Below are positions 22,873 through 30,618 of a stretch of DNA of 31,012 nucleotides, one piece after another. A model generated the notes under the pieces. That model was given only the letters and a program-made list of their open reading frames with translations. It was not told the DNA's origin and did not search any database. The translations under genes were made by a program, and so were the position numbers. The stretch lies in contig JAIFKN010000213.1 of assembly GCA_020049615.1 (NCBI GenBank), positions 1 to 31,012 on the forward strand, in the 5' to 3' direction. This DNA is from a bacterium. GTDB taxonomy: Bacteria > Planctomycetota > UBA11346. Each line of letters opens with the position of its first letter. Position 1 is the stretch's first letter.

Positions 22873-23094
22873 TCAGGCGGAGCGCGGGACAAGCGCCGGG
22901 GGTCTGCCGGAGCCGAGGCAGTGCGGGCAGGCGAGACGGCTGGCGATATGCAGCCTGCCGTCGGCTCCGCGCCGCAGCGGGCGATGGACGAGGCGATGTC
23001 CGCAGGCCAGGACATAGTCCTTGAACCACGGCTTGCGCGGGTCTGGGGTGGAGAAGCGGACGACGGGACGCAACGGGGGCGTGGCGGTATTCAT
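22873..23094 (-). CDS. Small Cys/His (zinc-ribbon-like) protein, 73 aa
   Basis: A 73-residue basic protein. Cys31-x-His33 (ACGHRL) and Cys56-Pro-His58-Cys59 (ACPHCLG) are spaced 22 residues apart, with a beta-hairpin-like middle, as in treble-clef or zinc-ribbon folds with a CxH...CxxC set. It may bind zinc and act as an adaptor or nucleic-acid contact, but the function is unknown. The short length makes the gene call less certain, yet the metal-site pattern is hard to obtain by chance. It lies upstream of the 223-aa gene on the same strand and 66 bp from the DUF4340/FKBP gene end. Confidence 0.6.
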   Translation of the reverse strand: MNTATPPLRPVVRFSTPDPRKPWFKDYVLACGHRLVHRPLRRGADGRLHIASRLACPHCLGSGRPPALVPRSA

Positions 23095-23160
23095 GCCGCC
23101 AGCATCCCCCTGGGCGTCAGCGTGCGTGCAACCGAGGCTGCACCGAGGTGATCCAGCCGG

Positions 23161-24957
23161 TTACGGCTTGGCTTCGGCCGGCTTGACCTCAGCGGGCGGC
23201 TGCACGGCGGGGGCAGCGGCCTTGCCGACCACCTCCTTGAGCGTGACCTCGAAGACCAGGATGGCGTTGGCGCCGATCTTGGGCGGGCTCCCGGCCTCGC
23301 CGTAGCCGATCTCCGGCGGGATGAACAGCTTCCACTGATCGCCGGGCTTCATCAGCTGCAGCGCCTCGGTCCAGCCCTTGATCACGCCAGTGACGCCGAA
23401 TTCCATGTCGGTGTTGGCATCGAACTCCGTGCCGTCGATCAGGGTGCCCTTGTAGGCGACCTTGACCCGGTCGGCGCTGGTCGGCTTGGGACCGCCCTCG
23501 GCGCCGCTGGCCAGGACCTGGTACTGCAGGCCGCTGGCGGTGGTGGTGATGCCGGGCAGGGCGGCGTTGTCGGCCAGCCACTGCTTCACCGTCTTGCCGG
23601 TGCTGCCGGCCATCGGCTCCTTGGGCTTGTCCTCGAACCAGGTGGTGACATCCGGCCGCAGCTTCTTGAAGGAGCTGTCGCCGATGACGTAGAAGAACTG
23701 CTGGAAGCGCTGCTGGGCCTTCTCGGCGCGCTGCTTGCCCGTCAGCTTCTTCTTCTCGCCGGGCTTGGCCTCGGTCGCGTTCTTCGCCGTCTCGTCGAGC
23801 GAGGCGTCGTAGGTCACGAAGACCGCCACATAGCGGTTGGAGCCCTCGGTCGGCTTGGACTCGTCCGCCTTCTTCTCCGGCGCCTTGCCCTCCTCGTCCT
23901 TGTCATCGTCGTCGCCCAGGGCGACCTTGCCGAACATGAACGAGTAGCGCAGGCCATCGTCGGTGGTGACGTCGAGGCGTCCCTCGGTGCCGAACAGCGC
24001 GTAGGGCTTGCTCTGCAGGTTGACCGTCAGGGCGTTGGGCATCTGGAACAGCTGCGGCTGGTCGGAGACGTAGAAACCGCGGTTCTGCAGCCAGCGCAGG
24101 TTGAACGGACGGACGCCCTGCAGGCGCATGAACGAGAGTTCGGACAGCACCTCGTCGACCTTGGCCTTGGCGATGCGCTTGTCGGCGGGGACCTGGGCGC
24201 TCTCCCAGTCCTTGTCCGACGCAGCGCGCGTCGCCTTGGTCACCGCGCCGGGATTGATCGTGCCCTTGTCCGGATCGACCTGGTAGTCGACCACGGCGAT
24301 GCCGCGCACGCCATCGCGCTGGATCTTGAACGGATCGGTCTCGACGTAGTCGACGAACTTCACCGACAGGTCGCTCTCAACCTTGGCGGTGAAGACCTCG
24401 GTCTTGCCTACCTCGCGCACGTAGTGCACGCCATCGCCACCGTCGACGCGGTTGCCGATGACGACGTCCAGGGCGGTGGCGCCGGTATTGTCGGTCAGGG
24501 TCACGCGCTTGCCGAAGCCCTTCTTGGCAGCGGCGTCGTGCTCCAGCGGGTCGATCACGCCGAGGGCCTCGTACTCGGCCGGCTTGTCGGTGACCAGGCG
24601 GCCCTTCTTCACCCCGAGGATGCCCGAGGCGGTGCGGGTGACGCGGGTGTTGCCGTCCGCCGGATAGCCGTGGTTGCTGAGGATGAGCCAGCGGTCGCCG
24701 TCGCGCTTCACCTCGAAGAGCTTGGCGGCCGAGAGGGTCTCCTCCCAGGTCACGACGCGCAGGCCGGTGATCGACTCGGGTCCGACGCCAGCGCGGCCGA
24801 GGATGCCGCCTTCTTCGGACGTCGCGGCCGGGGCGTCGGTGCGCATCGCCGGCACCACCCAGGCGGGGATGGCGGTGGCGATGGCGAGCAGGCCGAGCAC
24901 CACCGGCAGGGTGGTACGGTTGCCCTGGGTGACGGCAGGAGCGGTGTTCTGGTCCAT
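23161..24957 (-). CDS. DUF4340-type protein fused to an FKBP peptidyl-prolyl isomerase
   Basis: A 598-residue protein. One membrane helix at 16-38 probably anchors it with the rest outside the cytosol. Residues about 45-450 match DUF4340, the partner of GldG-type ABC proteins (GDRWLILSNHGYPADG, the LSFMRLQGVRPF region, and a Lys/Glu/Asp-rich insert near 345-365). Residues about 472-582 form an FKBP domain: VAYKGTLIDGTEFD, VIKGWTEAL, IPPEIGYGEAGSP and ILVFEVTL keep the Tyr, Phe-Asp, Val-Ile-x2-Trp, Tyr and Phe that form the FKBP active site, so it is probably active. A Pro/Ala tail ends it. Start: ATG 24957, with AAGGAG at 24969-24964, and 11 bp after the upstream stop. It is the last gene of the ABC operon. 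The fusion is not one I know. Confidence 0.9.
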   Translation of the reverse strand: MDQNTAPAVTQGNRTTLPVVLGLLAIATAIPAWVVPAMRTDAPAATSEEGGILGRAGVGPESITGLRVVTWEETLSAAKLFEVKRDGDRWLILSNHGYPADGNTRVTRTASGILGVKKGRLVTDKPAEYEALGVIDPLEHDAAAKKGFGKRVTLTDNTGATALDVVIGNRVDGGDGVHYVREVGKTEVFTAKVESDLSVKFVDYVETDPFKIQRDGVRGIAVVDYQVDPDKGTINPGAVTKATRAASDKDWESAQVPADKRIAKAKVDEVLSELSFMRLQGVRPFNLRWLQNRGFYVSDQPQLFQMPNALTVNLQSKPYALFGTEGRLDVTTDDGLRYSFMFGKVALGDDDDKDEEGKAPEKKADESKPTEGSNRYVAVFVTYDASLDETAKNATEAKPGEKKKLTGKQRAEKAQQRFQQFFYVIGDSSFKKLRPDVTTWFEDKPKEPMAGSTGKTVKQWLADNAALPGITTTASGLQYQVLASGAEGGPKPTSADRVKVAYKGTLIDGTEFDANTDMEFGVTGVIKGWTEALQLMKPGDQWKLFIPPEIGYGEAGSPPKIGANAILVFEVTLKEVVGKAAAPAVQPPAEVKPAEAKP

Positions 24958-24968
24958 GGTGTGCTCCT

Positions 24969-27737
24969 TCAGACCTGGCGCCGGCGGGCGGCAGGGATGT
25001 GGCTCTTCTCGCGCACCAGACGGTTGGCGAAGACGCCGAGGGCGATCAGGGCGAGAACGATCGAGGGGATGGAGATGGCGAGCAGCCGGACCATGTCCTG
25101 GTAGCGCTCGACGGTGCGGCCCTGCTGGATCTCCAGCTTCCGCTCCTCTTCGTCGATCTTCAGCTTGAGCGCGTTGATCTCGCCCTGGATGCGGCGCTGG
25201 CCGACGATCTCGGCGCGGCTCTTCTCGTGCGCCTTGGTCTCCTCGTCGAGATCGTCGCGCGCGTCGATCTTGTCGAGCGAGGCGCGGAAGTCCTCGTTGA
25301 CCCTGTCGATCTTGGCCTGGAGGTCGGTGGTGACGGCCTCGAGCTGGGCCCGGCGGGCCTCGCGCGCCTCGGTCGCGACCGTCTCCAGCTTGGTCAGCGG
25401 ACGCGGCAGGGGGCGGCGGGTGCGCAGGGCGAGGTAGCTCTTGTCGTCGAACAGGGCGTCGACGGCGTTGGCGACGAACTGCACGTTCTTCAGGTTCATC
25501 AGCACGCGCAGCTCATCCTGCTTGCCGAGTTGATTGCCCTGGTCGCGGTAGAAGCGGAAGAATTCGTTGTCGACCAGGTCGAGGTCGGCGATGACCACGA
25601 CATGGACCGGCTTGCCCGACAGCGCGCCGGTGGTGGGCTTGGGCGCCTCCTTGCCCTCCTCGGTCTTCGTCCCGGGCGCCAGTCGCGGGTAGGCGCTGGG
25701 CATGGTGCCGGTGATCTCGACGGCGTGGGCCGGGCGGCGGTCCTGCTCGGGCCACGGGCGGCGCTTGACCTCCTCGGGGCGCTTCAGCTGCACCTGGCCC
25801 TGCCAGCTCGGCTGGGTCAGGTCCATGATCGTGTTCATGCCCCAGGGGCTGCCGGTGGCGGGCAGGAGCAGGGGGGTGACGGTGATGCCGGCCGGCTTGT
25901 CGGCGGCGGTGGCGAGCTGGCCCGGATAGGGCAGCAGCAGGGCGTTGACCCCGGTGGTGACGGCCGAGCGGTCGGCCTTCTCGATCGAACCGCGGTCGCT
26001 GGTCAGCCAGACGAAGTTGGCCGGGATCAGTTCGCGGAAGAAGTGCGACGGGTTGTAGTCGCTCCAGTAGATCTCATCCGGCTTGAATTCGATGCCCAGG
26101 CCCTTCATCAACGCGCGCAGGTCGCCCTTCTGCGGGCCGTCGCTGGGCGGCGGCATGCCCATCATCGGGTTCTGCTGCTGCGGATTGCGCTTCGGCTGGC
26201 TGGGGATCAGGTCGCCGCGGCCCTGCATGGCCTGGAAGAACGGCATCGGGTCCTCGAGCAGCAGGGCGGGACGCCCGGCCCAGATGTAGTCGTGCAGCTT
26301 CTCCATCTGCGGCTGGGTCAGGGTGCTGGGCTGCGGCACCATCAGCACCTCGACGTCGCTGGCGACATCGCTGTCGAGCGACACGGTGCGCACCTCGTAC
26401 TGACGCTTCCATTCCTCCACGATCTCCCAGCCCGGGGTCATGCCCATGGTCTGGTAGTTGAAGCCGCCCATGACGTCGAGGTCGGTGCTGGCGATGCCAA
26501 GGACGCGCTTCTTCGCGTCGCTGACCCCGCGGATGGCGCGGACCAGCTCGTATTCGACCGATAGGCCGGGATCGAAGTGCTCGATCACCTGGGTACGTCC
26601 GGCGCTGGCGATGGCGGCGCCGAGGAAGACATCGGTCATGCGCCGGCCGCTGGCGCTGTCGACGACCTGGCGGCGCGGCTTGAGGTTGAACTCGGTCTGC
26701 GCCAGGGCGCCATCGTCGTCGAGGGCGTCGGCCGGGGTGCGGAGGTCCAGCTTGACCATCGACGGCGAGGCGCGTTCGACGGCCTTGAGCTTGTCGATGA
26801 CCTCCTTGCCCTTGAGCGCCAGCTCGGGCGGCAGGTCCTTGCTGATGAAGGCGGTCACGGTGACCGGCGACTTCAGCTCCTTGAGCGCATTGATCGAGGC
26901 GGCCGAGACCGACGAGAGGCCTTCGCCGGTGGTGTCGGCGTCGATCCCGGCGCGGCCGCCGAGGCGGCTGAGATTCGCGACCAGGACGATGGCGAAGAAC
27001 AGGCTGGCGATCTGCGTGACCACGGTGGCGTGGCTGCCCGGGCGCCAGCGGCGGCTGGAGAGGACGAAGGTCGCGGCGCCGAGCGCGGCGGCGGCCACCG
27101 CCAAGGCGACGGCGATGGCGCCGAAGGAGACCACGCCGCGGGTGAAACCGTCGTAGAACTCCCAGAAGTGGAACGACCATTGGGCGGTTGCGCAGCCGAT
27201 CACACCGAGGACGAAGGCGACCGCCGGCATGCTCACCAGGGTCGAGGCGAGGATGGCGATGGCGGCGAAGGCCAATCCGGCGAACCACCAGCCGAGGTAG
27301 TTGGCGAAGACCAGGCCCCAGTCCGGGCCGCCCAGCCAGGCGATGACCAGGACGTGCGACAGGGTGCAGGCCAGCGCGATGGTGAAGAAGATCACCACGG
27401 CCGACCACTTGCCGATCAGCGCGTCGAGGGGCGACAGGGGCAGGGTGAGGAGGTGCTCCTCGGTGCCGTGGTCGCGTTCGGAGGCCCACGCGCCCATGCC
27501 CAGCGCAGGGAGCAGCACGGCGAGCAGCCAGCCGAAGGCGTCGTTGCGCAGCCAGGGGCCGAGGTCGGCGATGTTGCGGGCGAAGTAGTTGCTGCTGCCG
27601 GTCTCGATCCAGAAGAGGACGGCGCCGGCGATCAGCACGAAGGCGAGGATGAAGACGTAGCCCAACGGATTGCCGAGGAAGCTCGACAGTTGGCGGCGGG
27701 CGGTGGCGTCGATGCCGGAATAGTGCAGGGCGCTCAT
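24969..27737 (-). CDS. ABC-2 permease fused to a GldG-type auxiliary protein
   Basis: A 922-residue fusion. Residues 1-240 are an ABC-2 permease with six hydrophobic helices and the typical GTEEHLLTLPLSPLDALIGK block (about 91-110), like GldF. A further helix at about 245-262 leads into a GldG-type ABC_transp_aux domain (about 285-640), predicted to lie outside the membrane (LKELKSPVTVTAFISKDLP; WAGRPALLLEDPMPF). A charged coiled coil (about 775-880) and a final membrane helix (about 885-905) end it. A Pro/Met/Gln-rich insert (PQQQNPMMGMPPPSDGP) interrupts the auxiliary part. It pairs with the ABC ATPase gene, overlapping it by 4 bases (ATGA). The cargo is unknown; homologues act in gliding or envelope export. 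Confidence 0.9.
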   Translation of the reverse strand: MSALHYSGIDATARRQLSSFLGNPLGYVFILAFVLIAGAVLFWIETGSSNYFARNIADLGPWLRNDAFGWLLAVLLPALGMGAWASERDHGTEEHLLTLPLSPLDALIGKWSAVVIFFTIALACTLSHVLVIAWLGGPDWGLVFANYLGWWFAGLAFAAIAILASTLVSMPAVAFVLGVIGCATAQWSFHFWEFYDGFTRGVVSFGAIAVALAVAAAALGAATFVLSSRRWRPGSHATVVTQIASLFFAIVLVANLSRLGGRAGIDADTTGEGLSSVSAASINALKELKSPVTVTAFISKDLPPELALKGKEVIDKLKAVERASPSMVKLDLRTPADALDDDGALAQTEFNLKPRRQVVDSASGRRMTDVFLGAAIASAGRTQVIEHFDPGLSVEYELVRAIRGVSDAKKRVLGIASTDLDVMGGFNYQTMGMTPGWEIVEEWKRQYEVRTVSLDSDVASDVEVLMVPQPSTLTQPQMEKLHDYIWAGRPALLLEDPMPFFQAMQGRGDLIPSQPKRNPQQQNPMMGMPPPSDGPQKGDLRALMKGLGIEFKPDEIYWSDYNPSHFFRELIPANFVWLTSDRGSIEKADRSAVTTGVNALLLPYPGQLATAADKPAGITVTPLLLPATGSPWGMNTIMDLTQPSWQGQVQLKRPEEVKRRPWPEQDRRPAHAVEITGTMPSAYPRLAPGTKTEEGKEAPKPTTGALSGKPVHVVVIADLDLVDNEFFRFYRDQGNQLGKQDELRVLMNLKNVQFVANAVDALFDDKSYLALRTRRPLPRPLTKLETVATEAREARRAQLEAVTTDLQAKIDRVNEDFRASLDKIDARDDLDEETKAHEKSRAEIVGQRRIQGEINALKLKIDEEERKLEIQQGRTVERYQDMVRLLAISIPSIVLALIALGVFANRLVREKSHIPAARRRQV

Positions 27738-28468
27738 GCCGCGACTCCCTTGGTCAGTTCACGGAAGCGGGCCTCGAGCGAGCCGCCGGCGGCGAGCTCG
27801 GCCGGGGTGCCGGAGAAGCGCAGTTTGCCTTCGCTGATCAGGATGACGCGGTCGGCGATGGCCTCGACCTCCTGCAGGATGTGGGTCGAGAGGAGCACGG
27901 TCTTGTCCTTGGCGAGGCTCCTGATGAGGTCGCGCACGAGCTGGATCTGGTTGGGGTCGAGGCCGGCGGTCGGCTCGTCGAGGATCAGCACCTTGGGGTC
28001 GTGCAGGATCGCCTGGGCCAGGCCGACGCGCTGGCGGAAGCCCTTCGACAGCTTGCGGATCGGCTTGTGCCAGACCTCGTCGATGCGGCACGAGGAGGCG
28101 ACGCGGTCGAGGGCGTCCTTGAGCCGGCCCGGGGCGAGGCCGTGCACGCGGCCGGCGTAGGCCAGCTGCTGCGCCGGGGTCATCTCCGGGTAGAGGGGGC
28201 CGTTCTCCGGCAGGTAGCCGAGCTGGCGGGCCGCCGCGATGCGGTCGCTGTCGACGTCGATGCCGGCGATGCTGGCGGTTCCGGCGCTGGGCGCGAGGAA
28301 GCCGGTCAGCATCTTCATGGTGGTGGACTTGCCGGCGCCATTGGGGCCGAGGAACGCGGTCACCGAGCCTTGCGGCACGGCGAAGCTGACGTCCTGCACG
28401 GCGGTGAAGGCGCCGTAGTATTTGCACAGGCCGACCGCTTCGATGAGCGGGGGGGCGGAATCGGTCAT
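27734..28468 (-). CDS. ABC transporter ATP-binding protein (GldA-like)
   Basis: A 244-residue cytosolic ATPase that would drive the permease/GldG fusion. Walker A GPNGAGKST (41-49), Q-loop YLPENGPLY, signature LSKGFRQRVGLAQ, Walker B VLILDEPTAGLDP and the switch His in LLSTHIL are intact. PENGPLYPEMTP is typical of GldA-type ATPases. The ATG at 28468 is preferred over one four codons earlier because GGAGG (rc of 28474-28478) sits five bases before it. Its stop overlaps the next gene's ATG, so the two are translationally coupled. Confidence 0.93.
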   Translation of the reverse strand: MTDSAPPLIEAVGLCKYYGAFTAVQDVSFAVPQGSVTAFLGPNGAGKSTTMKMLTGFLAPSAGTASIAGIDVDSDRIAAARQLGYLPENGPLYPEMTPAQQLAYAGRVHGLAPGRLKDALDRVASSCRIDEVWHKPIRKLSKGFRQRVGLAQAILHDPKVLILDEPTAGLDPNQIQLVRDLIRSLAKDKTVLLSTHILQEVEAIADRVILISEGKLRFSGTPAELAAGGSLEARFRELTKGVAA

Positions 28469-28484
28469 CGAGACCTCCATGTCG

Positions 28485-28523
28485 CCGCTGGAGACGCGCG
28501 GAGGGTGCGCACCTTACCAGCGG
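28485..28523. promoter_or_regulatory. Nested inverted repeats upstream of the ABC operon
   Basis: Arms ccgctgg (28485-28491) and ccagcgg (28517-28523) enclose a perfect 10-bp palindrome ggtgcgcacc (28504-28513). They lie 17-55 bp upstream of the ABC ATPase start, within a 145-bp divergent gap, where an operator is expected. No clear -10/-35 pair was found for either side. Confidence 0.35.
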
Positions 28524-28613
28524 GGCGGCGGATGGTGCGGGGGGCTGGCCGGGCTGCAACTGGTCCTTGCGGTCCGAACGGTGACGTGTCTGTTGCCCGC
28601 CCAGGAGCCCATC

Positions 28614-29057
28614 ATGCAGTTCGACCTCAGCCGCGACTTCCTCGACGGGATCGTCATGCAGCATCCCCAGGTGAAGAGCGGGCAGGAGGCCCAGATCCGC
28701 GCCGGCGGCCAGCTGCACTTCATGCCCAGCAGCGCCGACGGCACCATGCACACCGCGGTGGTCAGCTTCGCCCTGTTCATCGGCGAGGGCGACCAGCCCT
28801 TCGCCCGTGGCGGCTGGCGCTTCCTCTTCACCAGTGATGAGAAGGTCGACCCGCGCGAACATCAGAACGACCCGTTCATGGCCCAGCTCCTGGTCGTCGG
28901 CGCCGGCAAGGTCATGGTGCAGATGAACAACCTGCTGATGCACGCCGGCCTGCCGATGATCCCCTTCGATCCGACGCAGATGGCGGTGCGCGCCCAGGGC
29001 CAGGGCCAGACCCCGCCCGGCGTGCCGTTGGGCGCGGTCCCGGCCAAGCCGGCCTGA
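28614..29057 (+). CDS. Hypothetical protein, 147 aa
   Basis: Not recognised with confidence. The fold looks beta-rich with a helix near the end: QIRAGGQLHFMPSSADG, VVSFALFIGEGDQPFARGG, WRFLFTSDEKVD, then KVMVQMNNLLMHAGLPMIPF. The helix ending GLPMIPFDP recalls the C-terminus of SecB-type chaperones (helix then G-x-P and a beta end), but the resemblance is weak. The last 20 residues are Gln/Pro/Ala-rich. Start: ATG 28614, well supported by AGGAG at 28603-28607. It lies 61 bp before the SagB-like gene on the same strand, which may make them a pair, and is divergent from the ABC operon. Confidence 0.65.
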   Translation: MQFDLSRDFLDGIVMQHPQVKSGQEAQIRAGGQLHFMPSSADGTMHTAVVSFALFIGEGDQPFARGGWRFLFTSDEKVDPREHQNDPFMAQLLVVGAGKVMVQMNNLLMHAGLPMIPFDPTQMAVRAQGQGQTPPGVPLGAVPAKPA

Positions 29058-29088
29058 GGGTCGGGAACCTCTCGCGTACAGGGTTTGA

Positions 29089-29121
29089 CCACGGAGGCGT
29101 GGGCTGGATGGTACCTCCGTG
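29089..29121 (+). promoter_or_regulatory. Two alternative hairpins at the SagB-like start codon
   Basis: Arms cacggagg (29090-29097) and cctccgtg (29114-29121) could pair, the second ending in the GTG start codon at 29119-29121. A competing stem ccacg/cgtgg (29089-29093 and 29098-29102) uses part of the first arm and loops out gagg. The two folds exclude each other, so one could hide and the other free the start. The only GGAGG here is 21 bases before the GTG, too far for normal use. Purely structural evidence. Confidence 0.4.
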
Positions 29122-30618
29122 AGCCTGGCCCTGCGTTTCCACCAATCGACCAAGTACGCACCCGAGACCATCGGCAGCCATCCCGGTCTCGACTGGGAAC
29201 GGCAGCCGGTGCCGTACAAGCAGTACCATGGCGAGGCTGGCGTCGATCTCGCGCCGCTGCTGCCGCTCGATCCCAACCCGTTCACCGGCAAGCCGCCAGA
29301 GGCCATCGCCGACTGGCAAGGGCGGAGCCTGGCCGCGCTGTCGCGCTGGGTCTACTTCACCTACGGTGTCACCGCCATCATCCGGCAGCCGGGTCGCGAT
29401 CAGCTGCTGCGTGCAGCCCCGTCGGCCGGCGGCCTGTATCCAGCTGAGCTGTATCTCGCGGTGCGCGAGTGGCCCGGTTTGGCTGCGGGTCTCTACGGCT
29501 ACGATCCCCAGCGTCATCGCCTGATCCCGCTCGATGAAGGCGATGGCGTGGTGCAGGCGCTCGGCCAGGCGGCGTATGGCAACGCCGCCGTCGAGGCGGC
29601 GCCGGTCGTCGCGGTGGTGACGGCGGTGTTCGAGCGCAGCCGCTGGCGCTATCAGGAGCGGGCCTACCGCCGCGTCCTGCTCGACAGCGGGCATCTCATC
29701 GGCAATGCCGGGCTGGTCGCCCAGGCCACCGGTCTGCGCATGCACGCCACGGCCGCGTTCTGCGATGGCCGCGTCGAGGCGGCGCTGCGTCTGGATCCGG
29801 CCGAGGAGGGAGCGTTGGCGCTGCTGGCGCTGAATCTGCCCGGGCCGGTCGAACGTCCGACCTGGACGGCGCTGCCCTCCCCGGTCGATGAAGGGCTGCC
29901 GACCCTGGCCGAGATGCATCGCGCCAGCGGTCTGGGTGAGCAGCGTCCGCGGCTGGTGGCCAAGGGCGAGACCACGGCCGAAGCGCTGGAGACGACCCAT
30001 GGCTGGACCACCGGCGACCGCCTGCGCGGGGCCGGCTGCGCCGGGCCGGTGCCGCTGGCCGGCGATCTGCTCGGCACAGCGCTGCGCCGCCGCAGCTGCC
30101 GGCGCTTCGCCCGCCGTTCGATGAGTCGCGACGCCCTGGCCCGCATCCTCGCCGCCGCCTACCTGCCCGAGGCGGTGGCGCTGGGGGAGCAGCCGGCCTT
30201 CGATCGCGGCCTGCTCGCCAGCTTCATCGCCGTGTGCAATGTCGATGGGATCGCACCCGGGGTCTACTATCTCGCTCCGCATCAGCTCGAACTGCGTCTG
30301 GTGCGTTCAGGCGATCCGCGCGACGCCGTCCGCTTCATCGCCCTGGGCCAGGATCTCGCCGGCGATGCCGCAGCGGTGGTCTTCCACACCGCCGACCTGG
30401 CGGCCTGCGTGCGCGATCTCGGAGACCGCGCCTACCGTTACCTGCATCTTGATGCCGGCCTGGTCGGCCAGCGCCTGAACCTCGCGGCCGTCGCCGAGGG
30501 GCTGGGCGTCAGCGGCATCGGTGGCTTCTTCGACGACCACACCGCCGACATGCTCGGCATCCCGCGGGCGCAGGCGGTGGTCTACATCACCTCGCTGGGG
30601 GTGCCGGCGGAAGGCTGA
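29119..30618 (+). CDS. SagB/ThcOx-type dehydrogenase with two nitroreductase domains
   Basis: A 499-residue protein of the SagB/ThcOx group, FMN-dependent oxidases known for making azoles from azolines in ribosomal peptides. It has the typical head HQSTKYAPETI followed by LDWERQPVPYKQYHG, then two nitroreductase-like halves (about 70-245 and 318-499). FMN-contact features include APSAGGLYPAELYLAV (about 100-115) and LGVSGIGGFFDD near the end. The second half carries the RRSCRRFA start and conserved HLDAGLVGQRLNLAA helix. No cyclodehydratase, precursor peptide or transporter lies beside it, so its substrate is open; many members act outside peptide clusters. The start is a GTG lacking a good Shine-Dalgarno. 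Its 3' end overlaps the convergent copper-chaperone gene by 37 bp. Confidence 0.88.
   Translation: MSLALRFHQSTKYAPETIGSHPGLDWERQPVPYKQYHGEAGVDLAPLLPLDPNPFTGKPPEAIADWQGRSLAALSRWVYFTYGVTAIIRQPGRDQLLRAAPSAGGLYPAELYLAVREWPGLAAGLYGYDPQRHRLIPLDEGDGVVQALGQAAYGNAAVEAAPVVAVVTAVFERSRWRYQERAYRRVLLDSGHLIGNAGLVAQATGLRMHATAAFCDGRVEAALRLDPAEEGALALLALNLPGPVERPTWTALPSPVDEGLPTLAEMHRASGLGEQRPRLVAKGETTAEALETTHGWTTGDRLRGAGCAGPVPLAGDLLGTALRRRSCRRFARRSMSRDALARILAAAYLPEAVALGEQPAFDRGLLASFIAVCNVDGIAPGVYYLAPHQLELRLVRSGDPRDAVRFIALGQDLAGDAAAVVFHTADLAACVRDLGDRAYRYLHLDAGLVGQRLNLAAVAEGLGVSGIGGFFDDHTADMLGIPRAQAVVYITSLGVPAEG

Noticed and set aside
24999..26564. Long plus-strand frame opposite the permease/GldG fusion
   Set aside because: Low-complexity Val/Gly/Leu/Asp/Glu translation typical of the reverse of a high-GC gene.
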